Shown here in pieces: positions 1 to 6,953 of a DNA stretch of 7,300 nt. The position numbers and the translations under genes are program-made. The notes under the pieces are model-generated. The model had not been told where the DNA came from. It searched no databases and saw only the letters and a program-made list of their open reading frames with translations. Position 1 is the first letter of the stretch; every line of letters begins with the position of its first letter. This DNA comes from Lachnospiraceae bacterium (lineage in GTDB: Bacteria > Bacillota_A > Clostridia > Lachnospirales > Lachnospiraceae), in NCBI GenBank assembly GCA_009774465.1, contig VSNT01000162.1:1-7300 (forward strand). The letters are read 5' to 3'.

Positions 1-114
1 TTATAATTCTATACAATTTTAACTAAAGTATAACAAACGAACTCTGGAAAAACAATAAATTTGTAATTCTTCATAAAATTTCCCAGAATATCAGGTGTGC
101 CAATGATACACTCT
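1..114. other. noncoding region downstream of uppP
   Basis: AT-rich stretch between the uppP stop codon and the left edge. No convincing ORF on either strand. On the minus strand there is an imperfect inverted repeat (arms at 79-87 and 43-50, eight pairs with one bulged base, about 28-nt loop), but it is not followed by a run of T, so I do not call it a terminator. A four-pair GTGT/ACAC hairpin close behind the uppP stop is too weak to count. The region also contains a candidate minus-strand promoter, which suggests that a new transcription unit begins to the left. Confidence 0.6.
27..55 (-). promoter_or_regulatory. candidate sigma-A promoter with extended -10, for a gene off the left edge
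   Basis: Read on the minus strand, TTGTTT (55-50) is followed by a 17-nt spacer and then TATACT (32-27), which matches the -10 consensus at 5 of 6 positions. A TG dinucleotide one base ahead of it (35-34) makes an extended -10. The -35 box is poor (3 of 6), which is typical when an extended -10 is present. It faces away from uppP, so its target would be the next gene to the left. AT-rich DNA gives such matches by chance, so this is only moderately supported. Confidence 0.35.
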
Positions 115-969
115 TTAAATCCCCTTCAATCCAAAATATGCCAGCACAACAATTCCCAATACAATACGGTACCAGCCAAATACTTTGAAGTCGTGTTTTT
201 TGATGTAGCCCATCAGGAATCGGATTACTATAATAGATACAATAAATGCTGACGCCATGCCTGCAAGCAGAATCGTAAGCTCATTTCCTGAAAATGCAAA
301 TCCGAATTTAACCAGTTTTAAAAGGCTTGCCCCGAACATTACGGGGATTGCCAGGAAAAAGGTGAATTCTGCCGCTACTGTCCTTGATACTCCGATTAAG
401 AGTGCCCCTAAAATGGTTGCTCCTGAACGTGAGGTTCCCGGAAAAATGGCGGCAATTAATTGGAAGAATCCAATGATTAAGGCTGTCTGATAAGTAATTT
501 CAGACAGAGAATTGATTTTGGGGCGGGTGTTCTTATTGTGATTTTCGATCATAATAAAACCGATACCGAAAACAATCAGGGCAATTGCAACGCATACGCC
601 ATTGTAGAAAAGACTTTCAAAATATTCGTCAAAGAAAAGCCCCACCACTGCCGCCGGTATGCAGGCAATTACAATTTTAAACCACATAATCCAAATGTCT
701 TTTTTGCACCAGGAAAGAAATCCGGTTTTCTTAACAGGACAGGAATTGTTCTTTTTTCCAAATGGCCATATCTTATTCCAGAACAATACTACAACTGCAA
801 GGATTGCACCAAGCTGTACCACCACAAGGAACATGCCCCAAAAGTCCTGCTCAACATCCATCTTTACAAATTCATCCAGCAGAATCATGTGGCCGGTACT
901 ACTGATGGGAAGCCACTCCGTAATTCCCTCCACAATACCAAACAGTATCGATTTTAAGATTTCAATCAT
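115..969 (-). CDS. uppP: undecaprenyl-diphosphatase UppP (BacA family)
   Basis: Integral membrane phosphatase that converts undecaprenyl diphosphate to undecaprenyl phosphate, recycling the lipid carrier for peptidoglycan and other envelope polymers; overexpression in other bacteria gives bacitracin resistance. The 284-residue product has the usual family length. Both signature regions are intact: an E-x3-E motif at Glu14/Glu18 running into SSTGH (Ser23 to His27), and the PGTSRSGAT block at 177-185 with Ser180, Arg181 and Thr185, matching the E. coli catalytic residues. Several hydrophobic membrane segments are visible (about 45-65, 98-115, 125-141, 160-176, 204-220, 232-252, 265-280). An upstream in-frame ATG at 978 directly abuts GGAGG, so it cannot use that site; the ATG at 969 lies 9 nt after it and is chosen. 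That start is 1 nt past the stop of the patatin gene, so translation is probably coupled. Confidence 0.96.
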   Translation of the reverse strand: MIEILKSILFGIVEGITEWLPISSTGHMILLDEFVKMDVEQDFWGMFLVVVQLGAILAVVVLFWNKIWPFGKKNNSCPVKKTGFLSWCKKDIWIMWFKIVIACIPAAVVGLFFDEYFESLFYNGVCVAIALIVFGIGFIMIENHNKNTRPKINSLSEITYQTALIIGFFQLIAAIFPGTSRSGATILGALLIGVSRTVAAEFTFFLAIPVMFGASLLKLVKFGFAFSGNELTILLAGMASAFIVSIIVIRFLMGYIKKHDFKVFGWYRIVLGIVVLAYFGLKGI

Positions 970-970
970 T

Positions 971-1822
971 TCATTCATCCTCCAAAAACTTCATTAAATC
1001 TTCATAGCGCTCTTTTGCTTCCTGATATCCTTCCTCGTAAAGAGCCTTTAATTTTACCCTGTCCTTTTCAATCCTCCCTACCTCACTTGCCTTCCTGGGC
1101 TGAATTAAAAAGGTACTGCCCTTTTTTACCTGTTCCTCAATAAAATCAAGCGTCTCATTGTACGCAGTATGACGGTTTTTCATCAATTCATACACTTTAG
1201 GATATTTTCTGTAACGCAACTTAATCAGGGATGTCATGGAAGAGGGCTTTCTCCGGTAGCCCACTTCCTTTGTCATAATCACCACATTTTTACGATTTCC
1301 GTCTTTTATGGATTGACGCAAAGGAATGGCGTCGGAAATTCCTCCATCCAGATAAAGCTTTCCCTGAAAACTTACATTACGGGATACCAAAGGCAGGGAA
1401 GCGGAAGCCCTGACAGCGTCAATTTCATTTTTCATGTCCTTAACAGGTATATATTCCGGCTGACCTGATTCTATGTTTGTAACTACACTGTAAAAGGTTC
1501 CCTGATACTTCTCATAAGTCTCATAATCATAAGGGTACAGCTCATCGGGAATTTTACGGTAGCACATATCCGCACCAAACAAATCTCCCGTTTTTATAAG
1601 ACTGTAAAGGCTGCAATAGTTTTTGTCCTCCAGATAGTCCACTGTCACATGATAGGCTCTTCCTCTTTGTCCGGATAAAAAGCTGCAGAGACTGCATGCT
1701 CCTGCGGAAACGCCATAGCAGGAAGAAAACATAATGCCTTTATCCAGAAAAAAATCCAGCACGCCGGAAGTATACACGCCTTTAAATCCGCCGCCTTCCA
1801 ATACCAGCCCTGCCTGAAACAT
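971..1822 (-). CDS. patatin-like phospholipase, YjjU-like
   Basis: Predicted serine acyl hydrolase acting on phospholipids or other lipid esters; the substrate is not known. The 283-residue product has the complete patatin signature: oxyanion-hole glycines GGGFKG at 10-15, nucleophile elbow GVSAG with Ser39, the ASASLP stretch at 139-144, and DGG with the dyad aspartate Asp159. The overall pattern, with a charged helical C-terminal portion after about residue 200, resembles bacterial YjjU-type patatins rather than ExoU-type toxins. No signal peptide or membrane anchor is seen, so a cytoplasmic or membrane-peripheral location is likely. A longer reading begins at TTG (1840) and overlaps the preceding stop by 4 nt, and another ATG lies at 1828. 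I chose the ATG at 1822 because it has the best-spaced ribosome site and because the family usually starts a few residues before the GLVLEGGG strand. Its last codons carry the uppP ribosome site. Confidence 0.9.
   Translation of the reverse strand: MFQAGLVLEGGGFKGVYTSGVLDFFLDKGIMFSSCYGVSAGACSLCSFLSGQRGRAYHVTVDYLEDKNYCSLYSLIKTGDLFGADMCYRKIPDELYPYDYETYEKYQGTFYSVVTNIESGQPEYIPVKDMKNEIDAVRASASLPLVSRNVSFQGKLYLDGGISDAIPLRQSIKDGNRKNVVIMTKEVGYRRKPSSMTSLIKLRYRKYPKVYELMKNRHTAYNETLDFIEEQVKKGSTFLIQPRKASEVGRIEKDRVKLKALYEEGYQEAKERYEDLMKFLEDE
979..983 (-). promoter_or_regulatory. ribosome binding site that sets the uppP start
   Basis: GGAGG on the minus strand, lying inside the 3' end of the patatin gene. 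Spacing is 0 nt to the ATG at 978 but 9 nt to the ATG at 969, which favours the latter. Confidence 0.8.
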
Positions 1823-1826
1823 ATTC

Positions 1827-1837
1827 ATCACTTCTTT
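1827..1837 (-). promoter_or_regulatory. extended Shine-Dalgarno for the patatin gene
   Basis: AAAGAAGTGAT on the minus strand matches 9 of 11 positions of the full anti-16S complement AAGGAGGTGAT, and sits 4 nt before the ATG at 1822 (8 nt from its GAAG core). It begins at the stop codon of the aminotransferase gene. It overlaps or lies downstream of the alternative TTG (1840) and ATG (1828) starts. Confidence 0.6.
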
Positions 1838-3021
1838 CAATAATTTTCTTTCACAAATCTACGCAAAGCATAAAGAGACCGCTCTACCTTCTCTGTGTCT
1901 ATACAGTACGCCATCCTGAAATACCCCTGTACTCCAAAGCTGTCGGAGGGAACCAGAATCAGATCATATTTCAGTGCCTTTTGGCAAAAGATTTCCGCAT
2001 CTTCTTCTAATGCTTTGGGAAAAATATAAAAAGTTCCGCCAGGCTTTACACAGGTAAATCCCAGTTCCTTAAGCTCCTGGTATAAAAGATTCCTGTTGGT
2101 TTCATAAACTGACATATCCGAGGTTTCATCCAGCACCTCAGATACTGCTAATTGAATAATGGAAGGAGGGCAGTTATGTCCGATTCCCCTCGAAATCTGC
2201 CCGCATATGGCGCTTATAAGCTCTGCATCCCGGCATCTGGGATTTACTGCCACATATCCAATTCTTTCTCCCGGCAAAGACAGGGATTTGGAATAGGAAT
2301 AGCAGGATAAGGTATTATCATAAAATCCGGATACATAAGGCGCATCCACTCCTTCAAATATAATTTCCCTGTAAGGCTCATCAGAAATCAGGAAAATGTC
2401 ATGCCCATATTCTTCCTGCCTGCGCAGAAGAATTTCCGCCAGTTTCTTAAGCGTTTGACTGCTGTAAACTGCTCCGGAAGGGTTGTTGGGCGTATTAATC
2501 AACACTGCTGCCGTTTTTTCATCCAGCATTTCCTCAAATCGCTTAAAATTAATCTGAAAATTCTCTGTGTCTGCAGGCACTGCTTTCAGCTTTGCTCCTG
2601 TCATATTAACATAAAAATTGTATTCCGGAAAGTAAGGTGCAAAGGTAAGCACCTCATCCCCCGGCTTTGTGACGCAGCGTATGGCATGAGCTAAAGCTCC
2701 TGCCGCCCCTGTTGTGGGAAAAATATGGTTTCCGGTATAATTCATGCCGAACCTCTTATTTAAAGACTGTGCAATTTTATCTTTTACAGATGCAATGCCA
2801 AGGCTGGGGCTGTAGCCATGCAGCTCCATAGAGCTTTTTGTCTTTAAAAGTTCTATCATCACCTCTGTAAACTTTTCAGGAACCGGAACGGAAGGATTTC
2901 CAAGACTATAATCAAATACATTTTCATAGCCAATTTCCTTTCCTCTTGCCGCCGCTGCCTCAGACAGCTTCCTGATTACAGATTTCCCTTCCAGCATTTT
3001 CTTATACTGTTCATTAATCAT
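1837..3021 (-). CDS. PLP-dependent aminotransferase, class I/II (AspC-like fold type I)
   Basis: Cytoplasmic pyridoxal-phosphate enzyme that should transfer an amino group between an amino acid and a 2-oxo acid; the substrate cannot be read from sequence. The 394 residues are normal length for the family. Recognisable sites: the NNPSG motif with PLP-contacting Asn180, SDEPY with Asp214 (pairs with the pyridine nitrogen) and Tyr217, the Schiff-base lysine Lys245 in SYSKS, Arg253 in the following GERIGY, and C-terminal Arg369 that would bind the substrate carboxylate. GAAGAL at 105-110 fits the phosphate-binding loop. A six-residue longer reading starts at TTG 3039, but that start lies ahead of the AGGAG ribosome site, which is 8 nt before the ATG at 3021; the ATG is preferred. 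It lies 53 nt after the CNB-domain gene and is followed closely by the patatin gene. Confidence 0.93.
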   Translation of the reverse strand: MINEQYKKMLEGKSVIRKLSEAAAARGKEIGYENVFDYSLGNPSVPVPEKFTEVMIELLKTKSSMELHGYSPSLGIASVKDKIAQSLNKRFGMNYTGNHIFPTTGAAGALAHAIRCVTKPGDEVLTFAPYFPEYNFYVNMTGAKLKAVPADTENFQINFKRFEEMLDEKTAAVLINTPNNPSGAVYSSQTLKKLAEILLRRQEEYGHDIFLISDEPYREIIFEGVDAPYVSGFYDNTLSCYSYSKSLSLPGERIGYVAVNPRCRDAELISAICGQISRGIGHNCPPSIIQLAVSEVLDETSDMSVYETNRNLLYQELKELGFTCVKPGGTFYIFPKALEEDAEIFCQKALKYDLILVPSDSFGVQGYFRMAYCIDTEKVERSLYALRRFVKENY

Positions 3022-3029
3022 GTGTTTTT

Positions 3030-3034
3030 CTCCT
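3030..3034 (-). promoter_or_regulatory. ribosome binding site that sets the aminotransferase start
   Basis: AGGAG on the minus strand, 8 nt before the ATG at 3021. The in-frame TTG at 3039 would put this site inside the coding sequence, which argues against the TTG. Confidence 0.8.
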
Positions 3035-3074
3035 GACAATAAATAAATTCCATTTCACAAAATTTTCTGCAGCT

Positions 3075-5366
3075 TTACAAATATAAAAACTGCTTTTCCT
3101 TCTCAATTTCCCCAGGGATGGACTTGCCTGAAGCAGTCAGCTTCTGACACAGGTTATCCATGCGGTGTCTTTTCTGCTCCATATGGAAATCATATCTTTC
3201 CAAAAGCTCCCGGTACATGGGGTTTGCCTTTAATTTTTCACGAATATTCAGTGGAAAGGTACAGTAAGTGAGCATAATATTTCTTGCAACTTTATTCAGC
3301 CTTGGCGCGCCATTGCTCTCGTACAGAACCCACAAAACATAATCCATAATAAACATTTCCTTGAAGCTGTTTTTTGTGCGTCCCATATCTGTCCTTATTT
3401 TATCCTTTGCATCCGGGGAAAGATCCGGATTTTTCCGATAAAATTGAATATAATCAAAATATTCGCTGGTGAGAGAGCGTTCTGAAACATCATTCCATCT
3501 GCCTCCCTGTATCCGTTTGCACATCTCCCAGCGGAACTCTCCGGTAAGCCTTATCATAATAAGCGCCATATCCTCCATCTGGAAAATGGAGCTCATCATT
3601 CTTGCAGGCGTGTTCCGTCGTTTCCCTTCAATTTCCTGCCACATGGCTCCTCTGGTACCTACATTGGGCATCAAAATTATATCAGGAAGCACCTCTACAT
3701 TGATAAACTCCTTCACCACCCCCTGCTCCGGATTTGTAAAGAGAGTTTCTCTGTAGTAAGCCTTATAATCTTTTTCCCTGATACCATTCAGAATTTTTTT
3801 CAACATATCCTTTGAGACCAGTGTGGTGCTTAAATCTTTCATTACATTATGCTCTGAAAATACCGGACAGAACGTGCTGATCCTTCCAAAAGTCATCTTA
3901 TTGACGGAAGGAAATACATTTTCAAGCTCATACTTTACCTTTCCGGCAGCATCTTTTAAAAGTTCCTTTTCCTGCTCTTTGGAAATATTTCCCATACGCT
4001 TTTCTTCGTGTAAGTATGCGGCATAATCCAGGTCAAACTCATTCCTGCAGGGCTCCTTACGTCCTTCATAAACAGCTATAAGCCACTCGTAAAAGGAATA
4101 AACACCTTCTTTGGGTGATGTGGGAAGCTGATCTGCAATCTGGTACAGATAAACCGCATTTTGCATTCCTGCCAGCTCTTCATCCACATATCCAAAATGA
4201 AACAGCATTTTTACCACTTTAGGAATCTCTTTATCATGAATACTTTTCATGAAAGCGGCAGTATAAACCTGATAAAACTCTTTTGTAATCTGGCGCCGCA
4301 ATTCTCTTTCTTTATCTTCCGTTCCATTTTTATTGATGGTATTTTTATATTTTTCTATATTTTTTCTAAAAGAAGCCTCCAGTTTCCCTTCACATTCCGC
4401 ATAAGATAAAATTTTATCCAGTGAGCCTTTCAGCTGTGTATTTATTAATTCATCCTCTTTATTTTCCGTATCCGTATCAGAATCCGTCCGGGTGCACCGA
4501 CTTTCAAGTTCAAAAAGCCTTTTTTCAACATTTTCCTTACGTTTTAAATAAGTATCCGTGTTTCCAAGTCCCTGACTTTCAAGCTGCATCAGAATGTCAT
4601 TGACAGTTCTTCGAATAGCAAAAACTTTATCTCCCTCCAGTCCGTCTTTAAGTATCGCTTTTCCATAAAGAGAAAGAAGCAGTTCCAGTAAATCCAGTCC
4701 CTTTTCATTCATGAGAATCTTGCAGACATCCTCCTTGTATTCCTGTATCTGTCTGCAAAGAAGGACAAGATGATGAATGTCCTGGCTGGCTCTGAACAAA
4801 AAGCCGCATACAAAATCATTGTTTGTCTTATCGCTGTCCCAGGCAGCCATCATAAGTTCTAAAGCATTATAATATCCTTCTATCCATGAAGGCACATCTT
4901 CTTCCAAAGCAAGACCGGCAAGTTCCTCGTACCCTGTGGGAAGTCCGGGTGAAATATGATACTCCTCACACAGCCTTTCATAATCCTCATAACTGCTTAC
5001 CACATAATCATAAAGGCTTGCGCTTTCCACCTTAAGGAGCTTATACTGTCCCATCACTGCGCTGAACTGTCTTAAAGAGGAAGATTGAAAATAGCGTACG
5101 GAGTCTCTGCTTTCTTCAAAAATCTGAGAAAATTTTTCCTTGTGAAAAGGATATGCGATTGTGGCAGTTTTTTCCTCCGCCCTGTATTCCATATACGCTT
5201 CATCACAATCTATTTCACCCACTCCGGCCACATCACCGCTGTGCAAAACATGCCTTCCCCCCGGATGGCTGACGCTGACCGAACCTTTAATAATCAAATA
5301 TAAGGCGTCTATCTTCTGCCCACTTTCAAATATTGCTTCACCCTGCAAAATTTCCTTTGTAACCAT
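3075..5366 (-). CDS. large protein with N-terminal cyclic-nucleotide-binding-like domain, rest unassigned
   Basis: A 763-residue, apparently soluble protein. Residues 1 to about 105 look like a CNB/Crp-type beta-barrel: ILQGEAIFESG at 6-16, a short run at 21-30 ending in KGSV, and HSGDVAGVGE at 42-51, followed by a helix. There is no helix-turn-helix right behind it, so it is not an ordinary Crp/Fnr regulator. The phosphate-binding cassette appears shortened: the usual Arg-Ser/Thr after Gly-Glu is not visible. Residues 110-290 are mainly helical; 271-350 is a charged, coiled-coil-prone stretch with an acidic Ser/Thr/Asp linker at 292-306; 355-480 is helical. The C-terminal third has conserved-looking islands, notably PNVGTRGAMWQE (567-578) and GEFRWEMCKRIQGGRW (609-624). 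I recognise no enzyme motif, transmembrane segment or signal peptide. The start is the ATG at 5366 with GGGAG 6 nt upstream, 21 nt after glpK, so it is probably cotranscribed. A sensor or regulator of the adjacent metabolic genes is possible but unproven. Confidence 0.9.
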   Translation of the reverse strand: MVTKEILQGEAIFESGQKIDALYLIIKGSVSVSHPGGRHVLHSGDVAGVGEIDCDEAYMEYRAEEKTATIAYPFHKEKFSQIFEESRDSVRYFQSSSLRQFSAVMGQYKLLKVESASLYDYVVSSYEDYERLCEEYHISPGLPTGYEELAGLALEEDVPSWIEGYYNALELMMAAWDSDKTNNDFVCGFLFRASQDIHHLVLLCRQIQEYKEDVCKILMNEKGLDLLELLLSLYGKAILKDGLEGDKVFAIRRTVNDILMQLESQGLGNTDTYLKRKENVEKRLFELESRCTRTDSDTDTENKEDELINTQLKGSLDKILSYAECEGKLEASFRKNIEKYKNTINKNGTEDKERELRRQITKEFYQVYTAAFMKSIHDKEIPKVVKMLFHFGYVDEELAGMQNAVYLYQIADQLPTSPKEGVYSFYEWLIAVYEGRKEPCRNEFDLDYAAYLHEEKRMGNISKEQEKELLKDAAGKVKYELENVFPSVNKMTFGRISTFCPVFSEHNVMKDLSTTLVSKDMLKKILNGIREKDYKAYYRETLFTNPEQGVVKEFINVEVLPDIILMPNVGTRGAMWQEIEGKRRNTPARMMSSIFQMEDMALIMIRLTGEFRWEMCKRIQGGRWNDVSERSLTSEYFDYIQFYRKNPDLSPDAKDKIRTDMGRTKNSFKEMFIMDYVLWVLYESNGAPRLNKVARNIMLTYCTFPLNIREKLKANPMYRELLERYDFHMEQKRHRMDNLCQKLTASGKSIPGEIEKEKQFLYL

Positions 5367-5387
5367 ATCCTTCTCCCATCTTTTGTT

Positions 5388-6896
5388 TTAAAGCCTTTCA
5401 CTTTCATCTTCCGCCCAGGCAAGAGCACAGCGGACAGCCTTTTTCCATCCTCTTAAAAGCGCTTTCCTGCTCTCTTCCGGCATTTCGTGCACAAACTCTT
5501 TTTCAAGCTGCCAGTTTTCACGAATTTCCTCCCGGCTCTTCCAATAACCCGCCGCAAGCCCTGCCAAATATGCCGCTCCTAATGCAGTTGTTTCAATGCA
5601 TTCCGGCCGGTAAACTCTGGCCCCTAAAATATCCGCCTGAAACTGCATCAGGAAATTATTGGCGCTGGCGCCGCCATCCACCTTAAGCCCTGCTATGGAT
5701 ACTTCCGCATCCTCTTCCATTGCCTTTAGCACATCATAGGTCTGATAAGCAATAGATTCAAGGGCTGCTCTGATAAAATGTTCCTTCTCGCAGCCTCTGG
5801 TAATTCCTACAATGGTTCCTCTTGCATAAGGGTTCCAATAGGGGGCTCCCATTCCTGCAAAGGCCGGAACCACATAAACGCCTGTTGTGTCCTGTACCTT
5901 ATCGGTATATTCTTCGGTCTGCGGTGCACTTTTTATCATTCTCATACCGTCTCTGAGCCACTGCACTGCCGCACCGCCTACAAATACGCTTCCTTCCAGA
6001 GCATACTCCACCTGGTCATCGCAGCTTGCAGCAATGGTTGTAATCAGCCCGTTTCTTGAAGTAATTGCTTCCTTTCCGGTATTCATTAAAAGGAAGCACC
6101 CTGTTCCATAGGTATTTTTCACCTGTCCTTTTGAAAAGCAGCATTGCCCAAACAGCGCAGCCTGCTGGTCGCCTGCAATTCCTGCAATTGGAATCCTGCC
6201 GCCTAAAACCGTATTTTCCGTATATCCATAAATACAGCTTGAGGGTTTCACTTCCGGAAGCATACTTTTCGGAATATCAAACAGCTTTAAAAGCTCCTCA
6301 TCCCAGCAGAGCCTGTGAATATCATAAAGCATGGTCCGGGATGCGTTGGTGTAATCTGTTACATGAACTTCTCCCCTGGTCAGATTATAAATCAGCCAGC
6401 TGTCCACAGTTCCAAAAAGAAGTTCTCCTTTCTGTGCTTTTTCTCTTGCATCCGGCACATTTTCCAGAATCCATGCAATTTTAGTTGCACTGAAATATGC
6501 ATCCGGTACAAGCCCTGTTTTTTCCCGAATCATATCCCCATAACCGGCTGCAGAAAGGGCGTCAATTTTGTCCGCTGTTCGTCTGCACTGCCAGACAATG
6601 GCATTATAAACAGGCTCTCCTGTCATTTTATCCCATACAATTGTGGTTTCCCTTTGGTTGGTAATTCCAATTGCTGCAATATCCTCCGGAGAAGCTCCTG
6701 CCATAGCCATAGCTTCTGTCGTCACCGCAAGCTGTGAAGACCAGATTTCCTTAGGGTTATGTTCCACCCACCCCGGCCTTGGATATATCTGGCCAAACTC
6801 CTTCTGTGCCATACTTAAAATCTCACCCTGTTTGTTAAAAAGAATGCATCTGGAACTGGTGGTTCCCTGATCTAATGCCATTACATATTTGCTCAT
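5388..6896 (-). CDS. glpK: glycerol kinase GlpK
   Basis: Cytoplasmic FGGY-family kinase that phosphorylates glycerol with ATP to sn-glycerol 3-phosphate, feeding both glycerol catabolism and phospholipid synthesis. The 502 residues match the family length. Visible motifs: N-terminal nucleotide loop ALDQGTTSSR (7-16), glycerol contacts Arg82-Glu83 and Tyr134, DYTNASRT (181-188), catalytic Asp243 in AGDQQAALFGQ, the adenosine-site motif KVDGGASANNFLMQ (405-418), and the C-terminal GWKKAV. In place of the activation loop that carries the HPr-phosphorylated histidine in Enterococcus and Bacillus enzymes, residues 219-240 contain no histidine. A start two codons earlier (6902) touches GGGGG directly; the ATG at 6896 lies 6 nt after it and yields the family's usual N-terminus. 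DUF1667 ends 57 nt upstream and the CNB gene follows after 21 nt. Confidence 0.98.
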   Translation of the reverse strand: MSKYVMALDQGTTSSRCILFNKQGEILSMAQKEFGQIYPRPGWVEHNPKEIWSSQLAVTTEAMAMAGASPEDIAAIGITNQRETTIVWDKMTGEPVYNAIVWQCRRTADKIDALSAAGYGDMIREKTGLVPDAYFSATKIAWILENVPDAREKAQKGELLFGTVDSWLIYNLTRGEVHVTDYTNASRTMLYDIHRLCWDEELLKLFDIPKSMLPEVKPSSCIYGYTENTVLGGRIPIAGIAGDQQAALFGQCCFSKGQVKNTYGTGCFLLMNTGKEAITSRNGLITTIAASCDDQVEYALEGSVFVGGAAVQWLRDGMRMIKSAPQTEEYTDKVQDTTGVYVVPAFAGMGAPYWNPYARGTIVGITRGCEKEHFIRAALESIAYQTYDVLKAMEEDAEVSIAGLKVDGGASANNFLMQFQADILGARVYRPECIETTALGAAYLAGLAAGYWKSREEIRENWQLEKEFVHEMPEESRKALLRGWKKAVRCALAWAEDESERL

Positions 6897-6902
6897 ACCC
6901 AT

Positions 6903-6907
6903 CCCCC
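6903..6907 (-). promoter_or_regulatory. ribosome binding site that sets the glpK start
   Basis: AGGGGGAT context on the minus strand; the G-run is 0 nt from the ATG at 6902 and 6 nt from the ATG at 6896, so the second ATG is the likelier start. Confidence 0.65.
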
Positions 6908-6923
6908 TGTTTTTCTTTTTGTT

Positions 6924-6952
6924 ATTATCTCTTCGGTTCCTGCCTCTGTCTG
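6924..6952 (-). promoter_or_regulatory. candidate sigma-A promoter for glpK
   Basis: On the minus strand, CAGACA (6952-6947, 4 of 6 to TTGACA) is separated by 17 nt from GATAAT (6929-6924, 5 of 6 to TATAAT). It lies wholly in the 57-nt gap between the DUF1667 stop and the glpK start and would give a leader of about 20 nt carrying the ribosome site. It could add internal initiation to an operon that also reads through from the DUF1667 gene. Sequence match only. Confidence 0.3.
6928..6941 (-). promoter_or_regulatory. possible CcpA cre-like site ahead of glpK
   Basis: AGGAACCGAAGAGA on the minus strand fits the core TGNAANCGNWNNCA of the catabolite-response element at 12 of 14 positions (counting the degenerate ones), keeping the AANCG centre but losing the first T and the penultimate C. 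It falls between the -35 and -10 boxes of the candidate glpK promoter, where a repressor would block initiation. Catabolite repression of glpK is known in Firmicutes, but two of the informative positions are wrong, so this is weak. Confidence 0.18.
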
Positions 6953-6953
6953 G

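Noticed and set aside
43..87. Imperfect inverted repeat after uppP as an intrinsic terminator
   Set aside because: Only eight pairs with a bulge, a loop of about 28 nt and no T-run after the 3' arm on the transcribed strand.
257..957. Plus-strand open frames opposite uppP
   Set aside because: They lie antisense to a gene with intact catalytic motifs, lack ribosome sites and have no recognisable protein character.
971..1822. Patatin gene as part of a CBASS-type defence operon
   Set aside because: CBASS patatin effectors are encoded next to a CD-NTase cyclase; none is present, the neighbours are housekeeping genes, and the CNB-domain protein shows no nucleotidyltransferase motif.
3022..3074. 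Promoter or terminator in the 53-nt gap before the aminotransferase
   Set aside because: The best pair (TTGTAA, 17 nt, TGAAAT) matches only 4 of 6 at each box in AT-rich DNA, and no stable hairpin with a T-run is present; the gap holds only the ribosome site.
3075..5366. CNB protein as a Crp/Fnr transcription factor
   Set aside because: No helix-turn-helix follows the barrel, and the protein is more than three times the length of that family.
5778..6870. Plus-strand open frames opposite glpK
   Set aside because: Shadow frames of a strongly conserved gene; overlapping one another and without credible start signals.
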